Positions 1 to 6,917 of a stretch of 10,991 nucleotides of DNA are shown here, one piece after another (within the stretch, counting starts at the first letter, position 1; every line of letters begins with the position of its first letter). Made by a program: the position numbers and the translations under genes. Source of the stretch: Acidobacteriaceae bacterium (GTDB taxonomy: Bacteria; Acidobacteriota; Terriglobia; Terriglobales; Acidobacteriaceae); the NCBI GenBank assembly GCA_030040115.1, contig JASHUH010000369.1, forward strand, positions 1-10,991, given 5' to 3'. The notes under the pieces were generated by a model. It saw only the letters and a list, made by a program, of their open reading frames with translations, searched no databases and was not told where the DNA came from.

Positions 1-1560
1 AGCCCAGCCGCCTTGCCGTCATCAACAGAGGCCGGCCTAGAAAATCCCTCGGCGGAGGATCCCGCGCGAAGCGTCGGCCCCGATCGAGCCGATTCGATGG
101 CTGGCAACGAAACCGCCGCGCGCGCGCAAATGACTGTTTCAGGCGGTCGCGCACAGATTGGAAGCACGCAACCGGTTGCCGAGCTTTCGGCAGATTCGGG
201 CAAGGGCATTAAGCGGAAGGCGGATGCCGAAGGTCAAGCTTCCGCGCGGATCGCGGCCCATGAGGTCACGGCTCCCGGCCTGAACGCCACCGAGGTGGTT
301 GCGAGCCTCGCTGCGATTCCGGGAACGCTGCAAGCGCTTCCAGCGCGATCGTCGCTCGCGGCCGATGGTTCTACGGAAAGTCTCCTGAAGGGTCCATCTC
401 TGGAATCGGACGGCGCATTGGTCGGCAGTCGCGCAGGCGTGCGCCTGGGGATAGAGCAGGGGACAGGGAGCTCGGGGGCGCAACTGCCCAACGGCGCCGC
501 CGCTGCAGCACTGGCGCCGGTGGCCTCGAGCTCGATGAGCAATGAGGCCCGAGCGGCTTCCGGCGAAGGCCTGGCAGCGCACGAAGGCGCTTCTGCAAGC
601 TACGAGATGCACGAGATCGGCTTCCAGGAAGCGGCCTCCGCGCCTGCGCACGTTACCGGCAACGATGCGGCGTCGGCGGGCGAGCAGAATCGAAACCGAT
701 GGTCGTTTCAATCGGAAAGCAATTTGGCGGCAGGCGCCGATGGTTCCCTCGCCGGCGGCCAACCTGATTGCGGAACTCAAGCAACCGACGCCGGCTCCCT
801 TGCGGCGGCGGAGATCGTGGGCGGGGGAAAAATCCAACCGGCTCTCGAATCGCAGGCCCCCGGACAAGTTGTTCGAAGGGCCGCTCGCACATCGGGTGCG
901 GCGGAAGCGGCGCAACCCGGAATGCATTCTCCTTCTCTGCAATCTGCAGGCTGGGGAGAAGCCGATGGCGCCGGGGCAGTCGGCGCCGTCCTGGCGCATG
1001 ATTTGGGCGGCGGGCGCGGCGCACCGGACCTCCTCCGCGAAAGCGCCTCCGCTTCTGCCGATGGCGCGGCGACCGGCGCGCGGGAAACTTTTGCGGCGCT
1101 GGACGCGGGTGGGGGGCCGGGGACGATGAACTGGGTGCATGCCGGGCCGCAGCGGGCGGAGGCGGGCTTCCAGGACCCGGCGCTGGGCTGGGTAGGCGTG
1201 CGCGCCGATTGGAGCAGAGGAGCGGTGCACGCGGCGGTTCTGGCGGAATCTTCAGAGGCGGCGCAGGCTTTGGGCGGACACATGGCGGGATTGAACTCCT
1301 ATTTGACCGAACATCACGCCGGGGTGGCGTTATTGACGATGGCTTCGCCCGACACCGGATCAGCGAACTGGGGCGGTAGCCCAGGCGCCATGCAGCAGGG
1401 CTCGGGTGGTCACGCAGCGCAGAACGGCGCGTTCGAGCCGCGGACGAATGGGTCGTCCTCGCCAGCATCGGCAGCCCGGGGAGCTCCGGCGCCGAGCAGT
1501 GGGTTGGAAGCGCCAGAACCGGAACTGGGACAGGCCAGGCACATCTCGGTCATGGCGTGA
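1..1560 (+). CDS. fliK: Flagellar hook-length control protein, FliK-like (5' end outside window)
   Basis: The frame is open from base 1, so the true start lies upstream; a TTG at 13 is only the first start-like codon in view. About 520 residues are visible. Most are Ala/Gly/Ser-rich and look disordered, as expected for the FliK ruler region. The C-terminal part, at about bases 1165-1350, looks folded and resembles the FliK C-terminal substrate-switch domain: GWVGVRADWSRGAVHAAVLA followed by a helix-like stretch (SSEAAQALGGHMAGLNSYL) and a VALLTM strand. After it comes a Gly/Ser-rich tail. FliK is exported through the flagellar secretion gate and stops hook growth at the right length. The identification rests on this weak C-terminal pattern and on its position just before flgD and flgE. 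No close motif match is possible because FliK sequences diverge quickly. Another secreted low-complexity flagellar protein is the alternative. Confidence 0.62.
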   Translation, partial: SPAALPSSTEAGLENPSAEDPARSVGPDRADSMAGNETAARAQMTVSGGRAQIGSTQPVAELSADSGKGIKRKADAEGQASARIAAHEVTAPGLNATEVVASLAAIPGTLQALPARSSLAADGSTESLLKGPSLESDGALVGSRAGVRLGIEQGTGSSGAQLPNGAAAAALAPVASSSMSNEARAASGEGLAAHEGASASYEMHEIGFQEAASAPAHVTGNDAASAGEQNRNRWSFQSESNLAAGADGSLAGGQPDCGTQATDAGSLAAAEIVGGGKIQPALESQAPGQVVRRAARTSGAAEAAQPGMHSPSLQSAGWGEADGAGAVGAVLAHDLGGGRGAPDLLRESASASADGAATGARETFAALDAGGGPGTMNWVHAGPQRAEAGFQDPALGWVGVRADWSRGAVHAAVLAESSEAAQALGGHMAGLNSYLTEHHAGVALLTMASPDTGSANWGGSPGAMQQGSGGHAAQNGAFEPRTNGSSSPASAARGAPAPSSGLEAPEPELGQARHISVMA

Positions 1561-1561
1561 C

Positions 1562-1627
1562 TTGTTCGACGAGGAAAACACGGGGCAATCAGCGTGAATT
1601 GTTAGACGAGCAAAAGACAGGGCAATC
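1562..1627 (+). repeat. Imperfect tandem direct repeat in the fliK-flgD spacer
   Basis: Two 29-nt copies lie at 1562-1590 and 1599-1627, with a period of 37 nt. They match at 25 of 29 positions; both begin TTGTT, carry GACGAG and end GGGCAATC. The pair fills almost the whole spacer between the fliK stop and the flgD ribosome binding site. The period is not a multiple of three, so this is not a repeated peptide in one frame. It may be a duplicated leader or simply a local duplication. Confidence 0.75.
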
Positions 1628-1639
1628 GAGGAGAAGACA

Positions 1640-2206
1640 ATGGCGGCAGCGGCGGCACTCTTCAACCAGCACACGGCGGCAGGGCAGGCGTCAGTGGGGA
1701 AGGTCGCAACGCCCATGGACGGCACGACCTCGGGAACCAGCAGCTCAAGTGACTCGAGCAGCGACTCGGCGACCATTTCGGCCAACGACTTTCTTACCTT
1801 GCTCGTGACCGAGATGCAGAACCAGGATCCAACGGCGGACACCGACCCCAATGAATACATCGACCAGCTTGTCCAGGTAAACAGCCTGGAACAACTGATT
1901 GACATTAATCAAACGCTGACGAACGCGCTGGGGACGTCTTCGAGCACCAGCGACAGCGCATCGAGCCAGGCCGTTGTAGCGGGGCCGAAGGCGGTGTCGG
2001 CCGCTGCGCCGACGCCGGCCACCGCGCACAAGACGAGCGCCTTGAACGCGGCGCCATCCACTCCCACCGCCGGTTCCGCTCTCCAGTCCTTGGCCGCGCG
2101 CCTGGCGCCCGGTAACCTGAGCACTCACACATCCAACCCGGCGGCGCAGCGTGTGGCTCATGCGCTCGACGGCCGTTCGCACAGGCAAACGTTCGACCTG
2201 CATTAG
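1640..2206 (+). CDS. flgD: Flagellar hook cap / hook assembly scaffold protein FlgD (short form)
   Basis: FlgD sits on the tip of the growing hook and guides polymerisation of FlgE; it is removed when the hook is complete. The ATG at 1640 has a good Shine-Dalgarno sequence, GAGGAGA at 1628-1634, five bases upstream. Residues 29-44 are a Ser/Thr-rich linker. Residues 50-93 carry the family's conserved N-terminal block: FLTLLVTEMQNQDPTADTDP, then EYIDQLVQVNSLEQL. The protein is only 188 residues, against roughly 220-230 in enteric bacteria. After residue 95 it becomes Ala/Ser/Thr/Pro-rich with no visible Ig-like or Tudor-like FlgD C-terminal domains. It lies between the FliK-like gene and flgE in the usual hook-operon order, 109 nt before flgE. 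The family assignment is firm; whether the tail folds is unknown. Confidence 0.93.
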   Translation: MAAAAALFNQHTAAGQASVGKVATPMDGTTSGTSSSSDSSSDSATISANDFLTLLVTEMQNQDPTADTDPNEYIDQLVQVNSLEQLIDINQTLTNALGTSSSTSDSASSQAVVAGPKAVSAAAPTPATAHKTSALNAAPSTPTAGSALQSLAARLAPGNLSTHTSNPAAQRVAHALDGRSHRQTFDLH

Positions 2207-2300
2207 AGCTCATTTATGCGCGGCCGCACGGGCCCGCGCTCAACCCCTGGTCCCCCACAGCAAAGTCTTCGCCTGCGGGGTGGAAACCCGGGAGAACTTC

Positions 2301-2309
2301 GAGAGGAGA
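2301..2309 (+). promoter_or_regulatory. Shine-Dalgarno site that fixes the flgE start
   Basis: GAGAGGAGA lies with its AGGAG core seven bases before the ATG at 2316. The reading frame is open further upstream to 2151, inside the end of flgD, but only the 2316 start gives the conserved FlgE N-terminus (MASFSIPLTGL) and has this site. Confidence 0.85.
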
Positions 2310-2315
2310 ATTCCG

Positions 2316-3611
2316 ATGGCAAGTTTTTCCATCCCGCTGACTGGGCTCAATGCCGATTCGACTGCATTGAACACCATCGCCAACGATCTGGCTAACATGA
2401 ACACTACGGCCTTTAAGGCGCAAACCACCAACTTCGCCGATTTGTTTTATCAGGAAATCGGAACGACCGGCTCGGGCGACCCCATTCAGGTGGGCGCCGG
2501 GACGCAAGTGGCGAACACAGAAACCGACTTTTCCGTGGGGACGGCCAACACCACTGGCGTCTCCTCCGATGTGGCCTTACAGGGCAATGGCTTTTTTGTG
2601 GTCAGCGACGGGAACACGCAGTACCTGACGCGCGCCGGCGATTTTCAAACCGACGCCAACGGCAACCTGGTCACGTCGAACGGCTACAGTGTGATGGGTT
2701 ATCCCGCCACCGACGGTGTAGTCAACACCAGCGCTCCCCTCACAGCCGTCAACATCCCTATGGACCAGGTGCAACCGCCGCAGGCCAGCACCACGATGAG
2801 CATGACGGCGACCCTTGACTCCGCTTCCACCACAGCGTATCCAGCAGAGGTGCAAGTGTATGATTCGCTGGGCGGGGCGCAGACTGTTACGGTGACCTAC
2901 ACGCCTCTCGGAAACAACGAGTGGAGCTACTCGGCATCGCTGCCGTCGTCGGCATATTCGTCCGGAACGGCTCCCGCGGCCATTACCGGAACCATGCAAT
3001 TCGATAGCAATGGCAACTTGACCTCCATCACCCCGACGGGTGGCGCCACGGAGACCGTGGGCACAGCGGCCGGCGATGTCTCCTCGATTGATCTCAATCT
3101 CAGTCCCACCGCCGGCAATATGGCCGATGGAGCCGCGGGCCTCGACATCACGTGGGATCTACTCGGATCCGGCGGCACGCCTACGATCAGCCAGGTGGAT
3201 ACGGGCTCGGGCTCATCCCTCTCCGGAACCACGCAGAACGGCTACACGACCGGCGACTATCAAAGCTTTTCCATCGGCTCGGACGGGACCATCACCGTTT
3301 CGTACAGTAACGGCAACGATAATGTGGTCGTCGGCCAGCTCGCGCTGGGCACAGTGGCCAACCTCCAGGGCCTCCAGGAACTGGGTAACGGCGATTATGC
3401 GACCACCCTGGCCAGCGGCACGGCGAGCACCGGGACCTCGGGAACTGACGGCCTGGGCACGATGGAAGGCGGCGCATTGGAATCTTCCAACGTCAACATC
3501 TCGACGGAATTTTCCGACCTGATCGTCGCGCAGCGGGCCTTTGAAGCCAACGCAAAATCGGTGACCACGTTCGATACCGTGACCCAAGACGCCATCAACA
3601 TGGTCCACTGA
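2316..3611 (+). CDS. flgE: Flagellar hook protein FlgE
   Basis: FlgE is the subunit of the hook, the flexible joint between basal body and filament; it is exported by the flagellar type III apparatus. The product is 431 residues, a normal length. Residues 1-45 are the rod/hook N-terminal helix region, with the family pattern of a Gly-Leu turn followed by LNTIANDLANMNTTAFKA. Around residue 92 comes the conserved NGFFVV strand, followed by YLTRAGDF and a D-NGNLVTSNGYSVMGYP stretch. The centre is Ser/Thr/Gly-rich, as in the variable exposed hook domains. The last ~42 residues form the C-terminal helix: SSNVNISTEFSDLIVAQRAF, then EANAKSVTTFD. The gene follows flgD and is probably the last gene of this flagellar transcript, since an inverted repeat follows and the next gene is unrelated. 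I see no sigma-28 type promoter in front of it. Confidence 0.97.
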   Translation: MASFSIPLTGLNADSTALNTIANDLANMNTTAFKAQTTNFADLFYQEIGTTGSGDPIQVGAGTQVANTETDFSVGTANTTGVSSDVALQGNGFFVVSDGNTQYLTRAGDFQTDANGNLVTSNGYSVMGYPATDGVVNTSAPLTAVNIPMDQVQPPQASTTMSMTATLDSASTTAYPAEVQVYDSLGGAQTVTVTYTPLGNNEWSYSASLPSSAYSSGTAPAAITGTMQFDSNGNLTSITPTGGATETVGTAAGDVSSIDLNLSPTAGNMADGAAGLDITWDLLGSGGTPTISQVDTGSGSSLSGTTQNGYTTGDYQSFSIGSDGTITVSYSNGNDNVVVGQLALGTVANLQGLQELGNGDYATTLASGTASTGTSGTDGLGTMEGGALESSNVNISTEFSDLIVAQRAFEANAKSVTTFDTVTQDAINMVH

Positions 3612-3634
3612 ATCCTTCTCGGAACTCCTCGCTG

Positions 3635-3663
3635 GAAGGGAACGGTTGGGGTCCGTTCCCTTC
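3635..3663 (+). terminator. Perfect 11-bp inverted repeat after flgE, likely transcript end
   Basis: GAAGGGAACGG at 3635-3645 pairs perfectly with CCGTTCCCTTC at 3653-3663 across a 7-nt loop. It begins 23 nt after the flgE stop. No T-run follows, so it is not a textbook intrinsic terminator. It may act with Rho or stabilise the 3' end of the hook mRNA. Confidence 0.55.
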
Positions 3664-3707
3664 ATGGGCATCGTTCCGCGTCATCCTCACCCTCAGTGCG
3701 TAAAAAA

Positions 3708-3740
3708 TTGATAATTTCCACAATCAATCCTTGCTAGAAT
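3708..3740 (+). promoter_or_regulatory. Predicted extended -10 promoter for the metallopeptidase-TPR gene
   Basis: TGCTAGAAT (3732-3740) is an extended -10 element (TGn plus TAGAAT). A TTGATA at 3708-3713 resembles a -35 box, but the 21-nt spacing is long, so the extended -10 may carry most of the activity. Transcription would begin near 3747, leaving a leader of only about 10 nt before the ATG at 3757. Confidence 0.5.
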
Positions 3741-3756
3741 TGCGCTGCCCCCGGTA

Positions 3757-5484
3757 ATGCGACAAATCGTTGCCTTGGTTCTCCTTCTTGCGGCGGTGGT
3801 GTGCTCGCCGGCGTCTCTCCTGGCGGAGCAGTGGGTCCAAGTGCGCAGCAGTCACTTCACCGTGTTGAGCAATGCCGGCGAGAAGCAGGCGCGTCAGGTT
3901 GCAAATGAGTTTGAGCGCATGCGCGGGGCCGTCCAGGCGCTGTTTCCTACCGCGCCGGCCGATCCCGCAGAACCGGTGGTGGTGTTCGCGGTCAACAGCC
4001 GGGACGCTTTTGCCTCGCTGACGCCGGCGGGCTACTTAGGCCAAGGCAAGATGGAGCGGTCGGGCTTTTTTTGGAGGACACCCGAGAAAAATTACATTCT
4101 GGTGCGTCTGGATATGCGGGGCGAGCATCCCTATGCCGCCGCCTATCACGAGTACACCCACCTGGCCTTGCGCACCGGCGCGGCATGGATGCCGGTGTGG
4201 CTGAGCGAGGGATTGGCGGAATTCTTCGCCAACACTGAGTTTCGCGGCAACGTCGTCGTGCTGGGCCAAGCCAGCGTCTCCGATCTCCTCTATTTGCGGC
4301 AGACCCCCAAAATCCCTTTGCCGGCGCTGCTCAAGGTGGACCGGAGTTCGCCCTACTATGGCGACAACCAAAAAGGCGCGCTGTTTTACGCCGAATCGTG
4401 GGCCCTGGTGCACATGCTCCTGACCTGCGACCGGCAGCGGGGAAGCCACCGCCTAAGCGATTACCGGGCGCTGGTGGAGCGCCATGTGGATCCCGTGACC
4501 GCGGCGCAACAGGCCTTCGGTAATTTGAACGATCTGGCGATGGCGCTCGACAGCTATGTCGTGGGATTGGAGCAACAGCAGGAAACGGACGCGGCTTCGG
4601 CATCCATCGCCGACCCGCAACAGGTGGAGCAGGCGCTCCAAAACCGCCTGCGGCAGGGCGGAGGGATCGGATTCATTTTTGCCGGCGCTATCCCTCCGCC
4701 GGACGCCCAGGCGTACACGATCCGCGTGCTGACCGCAGCGGAAGCCGGCGCGGCGCGTGCCGAGGTGATGGCCGCCGGCGGCCGCGCAACGGAAGCACGC
4801 TCGCTTGCCGGCGCGGTGCTCGCCGAAAATCCCAACAACGTTCAGGCGCAGGAGACCATGGGGCTGCTCGCGCTCGCGGCCGGTCGCACCGAAGAGGCGC
4901 GCGCGTGGTGCCGCAACGCGGCCGCACTCGACCCCAACGACTATCTGGCGCGATATTTACTGGCCAGGTTCTCGATGGAGCAGGCGGAGGAATCGGAGCC
5001 GGCCGGGCCGCAGAATGCGAAAATGCATGCCGCCACGAATCAAGAGGCAAAGGCGATTGAAGCCGGTCTGGTGGCCGCGATCCGCCTGAATCCGAGCTTC
5101 GCGCCCGCTTACAACCGGCTCGCCGCGTTTTACGCCGAGCGTCGCGAGAATCTGGATGAGGCGCATATCCTGAATCTTGAAGCCATTCAGCTTGACCCCG
5201 GCAACCTGGAATACCGGCTCAACGCGGCCTACCTGATGATGGTGATGGACCGGGGCTCGGATGCGCTCGCAGTATTGCGCGATGCGCTCGATTTGGCCGA
5301 GACCCCCGAAGAGACGCATATGGTGCAGGGCTGGATTGACCGCATCGGAAAATTCGAGGCGAGCCGCAAGGGACCGGCAACCGATCCCAATAAGCCGGGC
5401 TTGGCTGCGAGTCTTGACGCGGAGGCGCCGGCTGCGCAGGTTCCGGCGGGTGCGCAAAGTCCGGCTGTCCCGACGCCGCATTAA
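3757..5484 (+). CDS. Exported HExxH metallopeptidase-like protein with C-terminal TPR repeats (DUF1570 / peptidase MA-like)
   Basis: The 575-residue product starts with a clear signal peptide (MRQIVALVLLLAAVVCSPAS, probable cleavage after the Ala of LLAEQ), so it acts outside the cytoplasm. Residues about 25-260 look like the gluzincin 'peptidase MA-like' or DUF1570 fold. The zinc motif HEYTH is at residues 131-135 (H131, E132, H135), and the third ligand is probably E151 or E155 in LSEGLAEFF. From about residue 325 to 520 there are TPR-like helical pairs, for example around NPNNVQAQETMGLLALAAGR and LDEAHILNLEAIQLDPGN. The tail is Ala/Pro-rich. The TPR part may bind a partner or substrate. 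No substrate can be named. The start has no strong Shine-Dalgarno and a very short predicted leader. The gene is flanked by inverted repeats on both sides and looks monocistronic. Confidence 0.88.
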   Translation: MRQIVALVLLLAAVVCSPASLLAEQWVQVRSSHFTVLSNAGEKQARQVANEFERMRGAVQALFPTAPADPAEPVVVFAVNSRDAFASLTPAGYLGQGKMERSGFFWRTPEKNYILVRLDMRGEHPYAAAYHEYTHLALRTGAAWMPVWLSEGLAEFFANTEFRGNVVVLGQASVSDLLYLRQTPKIPLPALLKVDRSSPYYGDNQKGALFYAESWALVHMLLTCDRQRGSHRLSDYRALVERHVDPVTAAQQAFGNLNDLAMALDSYVVGLEQQQETDAASASIADPQQVEQALQNRLRQGGGIGFIFAGAIPPPDAQAYTIRVLTAAEAGAARAEVMAAGGRATEARSLAGAVLAENPNNVQAQETMGLLALAAGRTEEARAWCRNAAALDPNDYLARYLLARFSMEQAEESEPAGPQNAKMHAATNQEAKAIEAGLVAAIRLNPSFAPAYNRLAAFYAERRENLDEAHILNLEAIQLDPGNLEYRLNAAYLMMVMDRGSDALAVLRDALDLAETPEETHMVQGWIDRIGKFEASRKGPATDPNKPGLAASLDAEAPAAQVPAGAQSPAVPTPH

Positions 5485-5493
5485 TGATTTCAA

Positions 5494-5519
5494 AAATGGA
5501 ATTGGCCACACTTCCATTT
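5494..5519 (+). terminator. Weak inverted repeat just after the metallopeptidase-TPR gene
   Basis: AAATGGAA (5494-5501) pairs with TTCCATTT (5512-5519) over a 10-nt loop, beginning 10 nt after the stop codon. The stem is AT-rich and has no T-run after it, so termination is only a possibility. Confidence 0.3.
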
Positions 5520-5734
5520 GCGCACCGCACTCTCCGCAACTTTACGACCCTCGGCGGTTTCCCCTCGCGTCCTCCCGATGTTCGGCGAAATTGCGACACT
5601 CGCGCTTTTTCGAAGAGTTGGCGTCTGGGTGGCAGTTCGGAACAAATCTCACCTCTTGTCCAGGCCGATTCCCTCCATCGGTTCCCCATCGAAATTCGAC
5701 AAAAAATTCTTCAGCTTTCCCGATTAGAGCGATT

Positions 5735-5743
5735 TGATATGAT
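5735..5743 (+). promoter_or_regulatory. Predicted extended -10 promoter element in the orphan region
   Basis: TGATATGAT is a TGn plus TATGAT extended -10 element close to consensus, in a locally AT-rich setting. No good -35 box is visible at 16-18 nt upstream. It points toward the small candidate gene at 5830 and would give a leader of about 80 nt containing the T7-C-A7 palindrome. Confidence 0.4.
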
Positions 5744-5829
5744 TCTGTCTGTCTGAAACGTATAGTTCCGCTCGTTTTTTTCAAAAAAATTCTCGATTTC
5801 CCAAAAGCATTTGGACGTTCTGGAGGTTT

Positions 5830-6048
5830 GTGCAATTGCACGCCTATTGGAATGAGATCGTTCGCATTTTCGCACCCCGCCGCTTGCCGGCGCTTTCCCG
5901 TCTTCTCTTGGCCTTGGGACTCGTTGCAGCTCTGGCGCCGATCCCGGCGGCTCTGGGCCAATCCGCGTCGAGTTTGAGTGGCTTGATGACTCCACTCCCC
6001 ACAGAGATGAATTGGCGCTCGATGCTCGGCGCGTGGACAGCAGCTTGA
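5830..6048 (+). CDS. Possible small exported protein, doubtful
   Basis: A 72-codon frame begins with GTG at 5830, three bases after GGAGG (5822-5826); a TTG at 5836 is better spaced. The peptide has a basic stretch (APRRLPALSR) followed by a hydrophobic segment (LLLALGLVAALAPIPAALG) ending like a signal-peptide cleavage site before QSAS. After this only about 28 residues remain, with no recognisable domain. Another frame stays open to a TGA at 6093-6095 and reads as a plausible charged sequence (IRVEFEWLDDS, then TWREVVEVLVI). The gene could therefore be a frameshifted remnant of a longer exported protein. I do not recognise it, and it may not be a gene at all. Confidence 0.3.
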   Translation: MQLHAYWNEIVRIFAPRRLPALSRLLLALGLVAALAPIPAALGQSASSLSGLMTPLPTEMNWRSMLGAWTAA

Positions 6049-6176
6049 GCGCAAATTGCACCTGGCGCGAGGTGGTCGAGGTGCTGGTGATTTGAGAGAC
6101 CTGCTTTCCCAGGCCAAGCCAGCCCCGGCAGGGGGCGGGATGCGTCTAATGTGCAGGCGGTATTCTTTTTCTTGCC

Positions 6177-6917
6177 ATGCGCGTGCGCGTGATCCCGTTC
6201 GGAGTATTGAAAGACCGGCTGAGCGCCGCCCCGGTGGAATTGCCGGCGGGGGCGACGGTGGCGGAACTCCTCGATTGCTTGAGCGCCAGCAACACTGACG
6301 GCGTCCGCGACAGCCTCCGCGGCATCGCCGTGGGAGTCAACGCGGAGTACGCCACGGCGGCGCACGTGCTGCAAGAGGGCGATGAAGTGGGTCTGCTGCC
6401 GCCGGTCTCGGGCGGTGCCGCGACCACCGCGAGCAGCTTTGATGTTGGCGAGGAACCCGCCGACAAGGTGGCTCTAACGCGCGAGCTCATCGATTCCGCG
6501 AAGTTCATCGCCGAAATCAAGCGTGGCGAAGACGGGGCCGTGGCGATTTTCGACGGCATCGTGCGCAACCACTCGCGCGGCCGGCGCACCCTCCACCTCG
6601 ACTATGAAGCCTACGAGGAAATGGCTCTGGGGCAGATGCGACAACTCGCCGTCCAGGCGCGGCAGCGCTTCGGCATCCGCCAGGTAAGCCTGGTCCATCG
6701 GCTGGGGCGGCTCGAAATTGGCGAAACCAGCGTGTTGGTCGTGGTCGCGTCGGCCCATCGCGCTGCGGCTTTCGACGCCTGCCGCTGGCTTATCGATACG
6801 CTCAAGCGGACTGTGCCGATCTGGAAGAAGGAGACATTTGCCGATGGCGCGGTGTGGGCGCCGGGCGAGCCGTTTCCGGCCGATTTGGCCGTCAAACCCG
6901 CCGGAGACGAAACATGA
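6177..6917 (+). CDS. moaX: Fused molybdopterin synthase, MoaD (small subunit) - MoaE (large subunit)
   Basis: Molybdopterin synthase turns cyclic pyranopterin monophosphate (cPMP) into molybdopterin in molybdenum cofactor synthesis in the cytoplasm, using sulfur carried on the MoaD C-terminus. Residues 1-80 are a complete MoaD/ThiS-like ubiquitin fold ending in LLPPVSGG, with the Gly-Gly at 79-80. A short linker (about 81-97) leads into MoaE, residues about 98-240. MoaE landmarks are FDGIVRNHSRG (R130), VHRLGRLEIGE, the SAHR motif (H194, R195), and LK and WKKE with lysines 210 and 217, which match the catalytic region of E. coli MoaE. The 246-residue length equals the sum of the two normal proteins. 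The fusion resembles mycobacterial MoaX, which I recall being cleaved after the Gly-Gly. The start has no clear Shine-Dalgarno. The stop overlaps the next start (ATGA, 6914-6917). No other cofactor genes are in view. Confidence 0.95.
   Translation: MRVRVIPFGVLKDRLSAAPVELPAGATVAELLDCLSASNTDGVRDSLRGIAVGVNAEYATAAHVLQEGDEVGLLPPVSGGAATTASSFDVGEEPADKVALTRELIDSAKFIAEIKRGEDGAVAIFDGIVRNHSRGRRTLHLDYEAYEEMALGQMRQLAVQARQRFGIRQVSLVHRLGRLEIGETSVLVVVASAHRAAAFDACRWLIDTLKRTVPIWKKETFADGAVWAPGEPFPADLAVKPAGDET

Larger units (their letters stand above)
5485..6176. other. 692-nt stretch without a certain gene
   Basis: No reading frame here matches a family I recognise. From left to right it holds a weak inverted repeat (5494-5519), about 200 nt with nothing clear, an AT-rich part with an extended -10 element (5735-5743), a T7-C-A7 palindrome (5775-5789), a small inverted repeat (CCAAA at 5801-5805, TTTGG at 5810-5814), a GGAGG site (5822-5826) and a small candidate gene (5830-6048). 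A GC-rich 5-bp hairpin (GCCCC 6122-6126 with GGGGC 6132-6136) lies shortly before the MoaD-MoaE gene. Frames on the minus strand in this stretch look like shadows. Confidence 0.6.

Noticed and set aside
139..1230. 363-codon open frame on the minus strand, and further long frames inside the FliK-like gene
   Set aside because: Arg/Pro-rich shadow of a GC-rich low-complexity coding region; no ribosome site or family pattern, and the + strand frame has the FliK-like C-terminus and operon context.
2151..2315. Upstream extension of flgE by 55 codons
   Set aside because: It overlaps the end of flgD, lacks a ribosome site and precedes the conserved FlgE N-terminus at 2316.
5484..5756. 90-codon frame starting at the metallopeptidase stop codon
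   Set aside because: No ribosome site, no recognisable composition or domain, and it contains the extended -10 element near its end.
6049..6176. Possible molybdenum-cofactor riboswitch before the MoaD-MoaE gene
   Set aside because: I could not find a recognisable Moco-motif core, only a short GC-rich hairpin.
6854..6913. Upstream extension of the VWA gene by 20 codons
   Set aside because: It lies inside the MoaE coding region; the ATGA overlap at 6914 with GGAG upstream is a better start.
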